In this document: positions 61,362-64,000 of the stretch, piece after piece
How positions within the stretch are numbered: position 1 is the stretch's first letter
How the letters are laid out: each line of letters begins with the position of its first letter
The notes under the pieces: model-generated
What the model was told of the DNA's origin: nothing
The model's database searches: none
Seen by the model: the letters and a program-made list of their open reading frames with translations, nothing else
Assembly: GCF_002531825.1 (NCBI RefSeq)
Contig: NZ_NWSX01000009.1
Coordinates: forward strand, 124,001 to 188,000
DNA: 64,000 bases
Reading direction: 5' to 3'
DNA from: Rhizobium sp. J15
Lineage (GTDB): Bacteria > Pseudomonadota > Alphaproteobacteria > Rhizobiales > Rhizobiaceae
Translations under genes and position numbers: made by a program

Positions 61362-63268
61362 AGCATAGGCCACATCCGCACGATTGCGGCGAAACGGTCC
61401 CAGTCCTTACGCTCCAAGGGCGTCCAGGCGGCTTCGGCGACGGCAGGAAGGCGCGGGAAAACCAGCCGGTTGAAATAGGCGCGTGAGGTGAAATTTTCAG
61501 TCCAGATGCAGGCCTGGATGCCGCGCATCTTCTCCTGCAGCGCCTCCGGCAACTCCCCCGCGGCCTCGTAGGCATAGCTATGCTCCGGCGGCGCATGGCC
61601 CGCCCATGCTGCGCCGGGCTCGTCCCAGGCTTCGGCCTGCGCCATGTCGAGATAATAGGCTTGGCCCGGCGTCATCACCACGTCGTAACCTTGCTGCGCC
61701 AGCTCGATGCCGACGGCGGGCTTCTCCCAGGCCATCAGCAGCGTGCCGTCGCGATCGACGCCGCCGCCATGCGAGACCTCGTTCCAGCCGGCGAGCTTCT
61801 TGCCGCGCTCGGACAGCATGGCCTTGATCCGCTTGAGGAAATAGGATTGAAGCTCGGCTGTGCCGGAAAGTTTCTCCCGCTTCATCAATGCCTTGCAGAG
61901 CGGCGAGGAAAGCCAGGCGCCCTGCGCCACCTCGTCGCCGCCGATATGGATGTAGTCGCCGGGAAACAGCGCCACCATCTCGTCGAACACCTTGCCGAGG
62001 AATTCATAGGTGAAGTCGACCGCAGGATTGAGGGCGTTGTTGGGATAGCCCTGCACCGCCCGGTAGCTGTCCGGCGCCTCCTGCCCGTCGATAAGCTCCG
62101 GCAACGAGAACAGCGTCGCGGTGCTGTGGCCGGGAACGTCGATTTCCGGCACGACGTCGATATGCAGCGAGGCGGCATGCGCGACGATCCGCCTGACGTC
62201 ATCCTGCGTGTAATGGCCGGCGCGGGGTTCGGCTCCGTCGCCGAGCTGCGGCACGAGCACCTCGTCCGGCCCGCGCCGCGCGCCGATCGCAGTCAGCGCT
62301 GGATAGGCCTTGATCTCCAGCCGCCAGGCTTCGTCGTCGGTCAGATGCCAATGGAAGATGTTGAGCTTGTTCCAGGCGAGGATATCGATCAGCCGCACGA
62401 TGTCGGCCACCGGATAGAACTGCCTGGCGACATCGAGATGGCAACCGCGCCAGTCGTAACGCGACTGGTCGGCGATGGTGCCGAAATTCGGAAATTTGAA
62501 GTGTTCGCGATCGGCGCGGGCGCCGCGCAGCAGCTGCGCCAGGCTGATCAGTCCATATTGCCGCCCCGCTTCATCCGCGCTCGACAGCACGATCTCATGA
62601 GCGGTGAAACGCAGCTCGTAGGCAAAGGCGGCGATCGACGATTCGGTGACGAAACGAATGGCGCGCCCGCCTTTGACTGCGCTCAGCGAAAACGGTGCGT
62701 TGTCGGCAGGATAGAGCCGCTGGTAGAGCCCGAGAACCAGGGAAAGCGTCCTGATCGCATCCGGCCGCGTCTTGTCCGCTGGATAAAGAACGACCGGCAA
62801 TTCTCCCGCCTTCAGCCCGAGCGAAAGCGGCCAGGGCAGCAGCGAATAGGGTTCCTGGACCTGGCCCACCGGCAGAAGCGGCGGCGCCACGCCGCCGTCC
62901 CGGCCTTCGAGAATGAGATCGCCGAACCCGACGGGGACATGGCGCCCGTCGGCAAGCGTCAGATAGGCCGATTTGACGCCGGCGGTTCCATGTTTCGGCT
63001 CTCTGGTCAGCCCCTCGACCGTGAACCGCCAATGTCCGCCGGGCCGCACGCTCAACCCCTCGGGCGGCAGGAATTCATGGAAATGGGCCACCTGCCGCTT
63101 GAGGCTGCCGCCGTCGCAGACATGCTTGTCGGCAACCCGCGTCTCCGACGTATAGGCGAACGAAAAGCCGGAAAGCGGCTCGGCCGAAAGATTGAAGAGC
63201 GTGAAGGTCAAGCGCCCGAAACTGCCTTCGACCGGGTGCCAGCTAGTTTCCAGACGATAATCGGCCAT
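61358..63268 (-). CDS. GH20 family beta-N-acetylhexosaminidase
   Basis: 636 residues. The N-terminal 240 residues form a carbohydrate-binding-like and GH20b domain (AIRFVTESSIAAFAYELRF; SADEAGRQYGLISLAQLLRG). The catalytic barrel starts near residue 270 (DWRGCHLDVARQFYP) and has the acid pair in HIGGDEVAQGAW (near residue 450), the substrate-assisted catalysis motif. No signal peptide is visible, so the enzyme appears cytoplasmic. It would release GlcNAc or GalNAc from oligosaccharides. The stop codon overlaps that of the ROK kinase on the other strand. Confidence 0.92.
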   Translation of the reverse strand: MADYRLETSWHPVEGSFGRLTFTLFNLSAEPLSGFSFAYTSETRVADKHVCDGGSLKRQVAHFHEFLPPEGLSVRPGGHWRFTVEGLTREPKHGTAGVKSAYLTLADGRHVPVGFGDLILEGRDGGVAPPLLPVGQVQEPYSLLPWPLSLGLKAGELPVVLYPADKTRPDAIRTLSLVLGLYQRLYPADNAPFSLSAVKGGRAIRFVTESSIAAFAYELRFTAHEIVLSSADEAGRQYGLISLAQLLRGARADREHFKFPNFGTIADQSRYDWRGCHLDVARQFYPVADIVRLIDILAWNKLNIFHWHLTDDEAWRLEIKAYPALTAIGARRGPDEVLVPQLGDGAEPRAGHYTQDDVRRIVAHAASLHIDVVPEIDVPGHSTATLFSLPELIDGQEAPDSYRAVQGYPNNALNPAVDFTYEFLGKVFDEMVALFPGDYIHIGGDEVAQGAWLSSPLCKALMKREKLSGTAELQSYFLKRIKAMLSERGKKLAGWNEVSHGGGVDRDGTLLMAWEKPAVGIELAQQGYDVVMTPGQAYYLDMAQAEAWDEPGAAWAGHAPPEHSYAYEAAGELPEALQEKMRGIQACIWTENFTSRAYFNRLVFPRLPAVAEAAWTPLERKDWDRFAAIVRMWPML

Positions 63269-63401
63269 GGTCGCATCCTCCCCGTCATCGAATGGCCGGG
63301 ATCGCGGCTGGTTCCCGGCCATTCTCTAGCAGCTTAGCTTCTTCGAGAGAGCAATGGAATCGGCGCCGGCGGGCTTTGACGAGGACCTGCGGCCTGAAAG
63401 G

Positions 63402-63427
63402 AAAACGGCGCGGCTTTCGCCGCGCCG
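63402..63427 (-). terminator. Rho-independent terminator after RND permease gene
   Basis: Perfect 9-bp stem CGGCGCGGC/GCCGCGCCG with a four-base loop, and TTTT on the minus strand side. It lies four bases after the permease stop at 63431. Confidence 0.88.
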
Positions 63428-63430
63428 CCT

Positions 63431-64000
63431 TCACTCGGCTGCCAACGCCGGCGGATGTCTGGCATCCGCCTCTTCCTGGATGGCGTCGGCATCCCGGCCT
63501 GGCTCGTCCTTCGCCTTCGGCTCGCGGCCGAAGAAAAGGGCGTAACCGGCGGGTAGAACCAGAATGGTGAGCACTGTCGCAACAAGGATGCCGCCCATCA
63601 TCGCGTAGGCGAGCGGGCCCCAGAAGACGCCGCGCGAGATCGGGATCAGCGCCAGCACGGCGGTCAGCGCCGTCAGCATGATCGGCCGGAAGCGCCGCAC
63701 GGCCGCGCCGACGATCGCCTCCTGCCGGTGCATGCCGGCCTTGATGTCCTGATCGATCTGATCGACCAGGATGATCGAGTTGCGCATGATGATGCCGAGC
63801 AGCGCGATGACGCCGAGGATCGCCACGAAGCCGAAGGGCGCGCCGCTGATCAGCAAGGCGGCCGCCGCACCGATGATGCCGAGCGGGCCGGTGGCGAGCA
63901 CCAGCATCGCCTTGCCGAAATGCTGCAGCTGCACCATCAGCAGCACGATGATGACGGCGAGCATGATCGGCGCCTTGGCGGCGATCGACATCTGGCTTTC
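63431..64000 (-). CDS. RND efflux permease, C-terminal part only
   Basis: The open frame runs off the right edge; 189 C-terminal residues are visible. They contain four or five membrane segments, with the RND family hallmarks GPLGIIGAAAALLISGAPFGF, LLGIIMRNSIILVDQID and EAIVGAAVRRFRPIMLTALTAVLALIP. The C-terminal tail is a charged, Glu/Asp/Ala-rich stretch. This is the end of an AcrB/MexB-type inner-membrane exporter; the adaptor gene is expected outside the window to the right. The visible ATG at 63991 is internal, not the true start. Confidence 0.92.
   Translation of the reverse strand, partial: ESQMSIAAKAPIMLAVIIVLLMVQLQHFGKAMLVLATGPLGIIGAAAALLISGAPFGFVAILGVIALLGIIMRNSIILVDQIDQDIKAGMHRQEAIVGAAVRRFRPIMLTALTAVLALIPISRGVFWGPLAYAMMGGILVATVLTILVLPAGYALFFGREPKAKDEPGRDADAIQEEADARHPPALAAE

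Noticed and set aside
61580..63337. 585-codon rightward frame opposite the GH20 gene
   Set aside because: It has no domain signature; the minus strand carries the HIGGDE catalytic motif.

Overview
The window is high-GC chromosome-like or large-replicon DNA of a Rhizobium-type alphaproteobacterium, most likely the R. leguminosarum/R. etli group. The basis is the gene content (ExoD family protein, SmoEFGK/MtlK-type polyol operon, many sugar ABC systems each paired with its own regulator) and several copies of palindromic intergenic repeats like those of rhizobia. About 54 protein genes were called. The genes at both ends are cut by the window: a GGDEF/EAL protein on the left and an RND efflux permease on the right. 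No rRNA, tRNA, CRISPR array, transposase or prophage gene was seen.

Layout. 1-3.8 kb: cyclic-di-GMP protein, GH1 beta-glucosidase, DoxX-like membrane protein. 4.0-10.5 kb: a compact catabolic cluster that looks lower in GC than its surroundings. It holds a 4-oxalomesaconate-hydratase-like amidohydrolase, an SsuABC/TauABC-type importer, a LysR regulator, a VOC protein and a D-2-hydroxyacid dehydrogenase. 10.6-22.4 kb: a sugar region with a Gfo/Idh/MocA dehydrogenase, a sugar-phosphate-isomerase-like TIM barrel, a ribose/xylose-type ABC importer, two LacI regulators, xylA and xylB. 22.5-26.3 kb: an EmrAB-type drug efflux pair with a divergent TetR. 26.4-31.6 kb: AraC/GyrI regulator, TerC, gltX and lysS. 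31.7-40.5 kb: an envelope-type hypothetical protein, then a LysR regulator followed by a YdcSTUV-W-like putrescine uptake and gamma-aminobutyraldehyde oxidation operon, then a LuxR-type regulator. 40.6-50.2 kb: mixed housekeeping genes (DUF1328, DoxX, DUF1345, transaldolase, SorC regulator, an orphan protein, Ada-like protein, DUF2244, endonuclease III, TetR/VOC pair, CysZ/EI24-like protein, RpiR). 50.2-59.4 kb: polyol operon (SorC regulator, SmoE-F-G-K transporter, mannitol/arabitol-type dehydrogenase, HAD phosphatase, FGGY pentulose kinase). 59.5-64 kb: ExoD, ROK kinase, GH20 hexosaminidase, RND permease.

How the genes work together. Most clusters repeat one plan: a substrate-specific ABC importer, one or two entry enzymes and a dedicated regulator. 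Xylose would be isomerised by XylA and phosphorylated by XylB, with transaldolase in the same pentose-phosphate route. The polyol operon would oxidise an imported alditol and phosphorylate the resulting ketose. The putrescine operon would import a polyamine and oxidise its aldehyde. Several regulators have clear palindromic operator candidates: paired ATGTAAA-NN-TTTACAT sites between a LacI gene and the sugar transporter operon, a 20-bp palindrome before the second LacI gene, TTGCTCA/TGAGCAA sites before smoE, and AACTGAAC/GTTCAGTT between the TetR gene and the efflux genes.

No wholly new large system is evident. The least explained parts are the 4-10.5 kb cluster, whose substrate is unknown, the orphan gene at 44.5 kb, and the replacement of a sorbitol dehydrogenase by a kinase plus phosphatase in the polyol operon.
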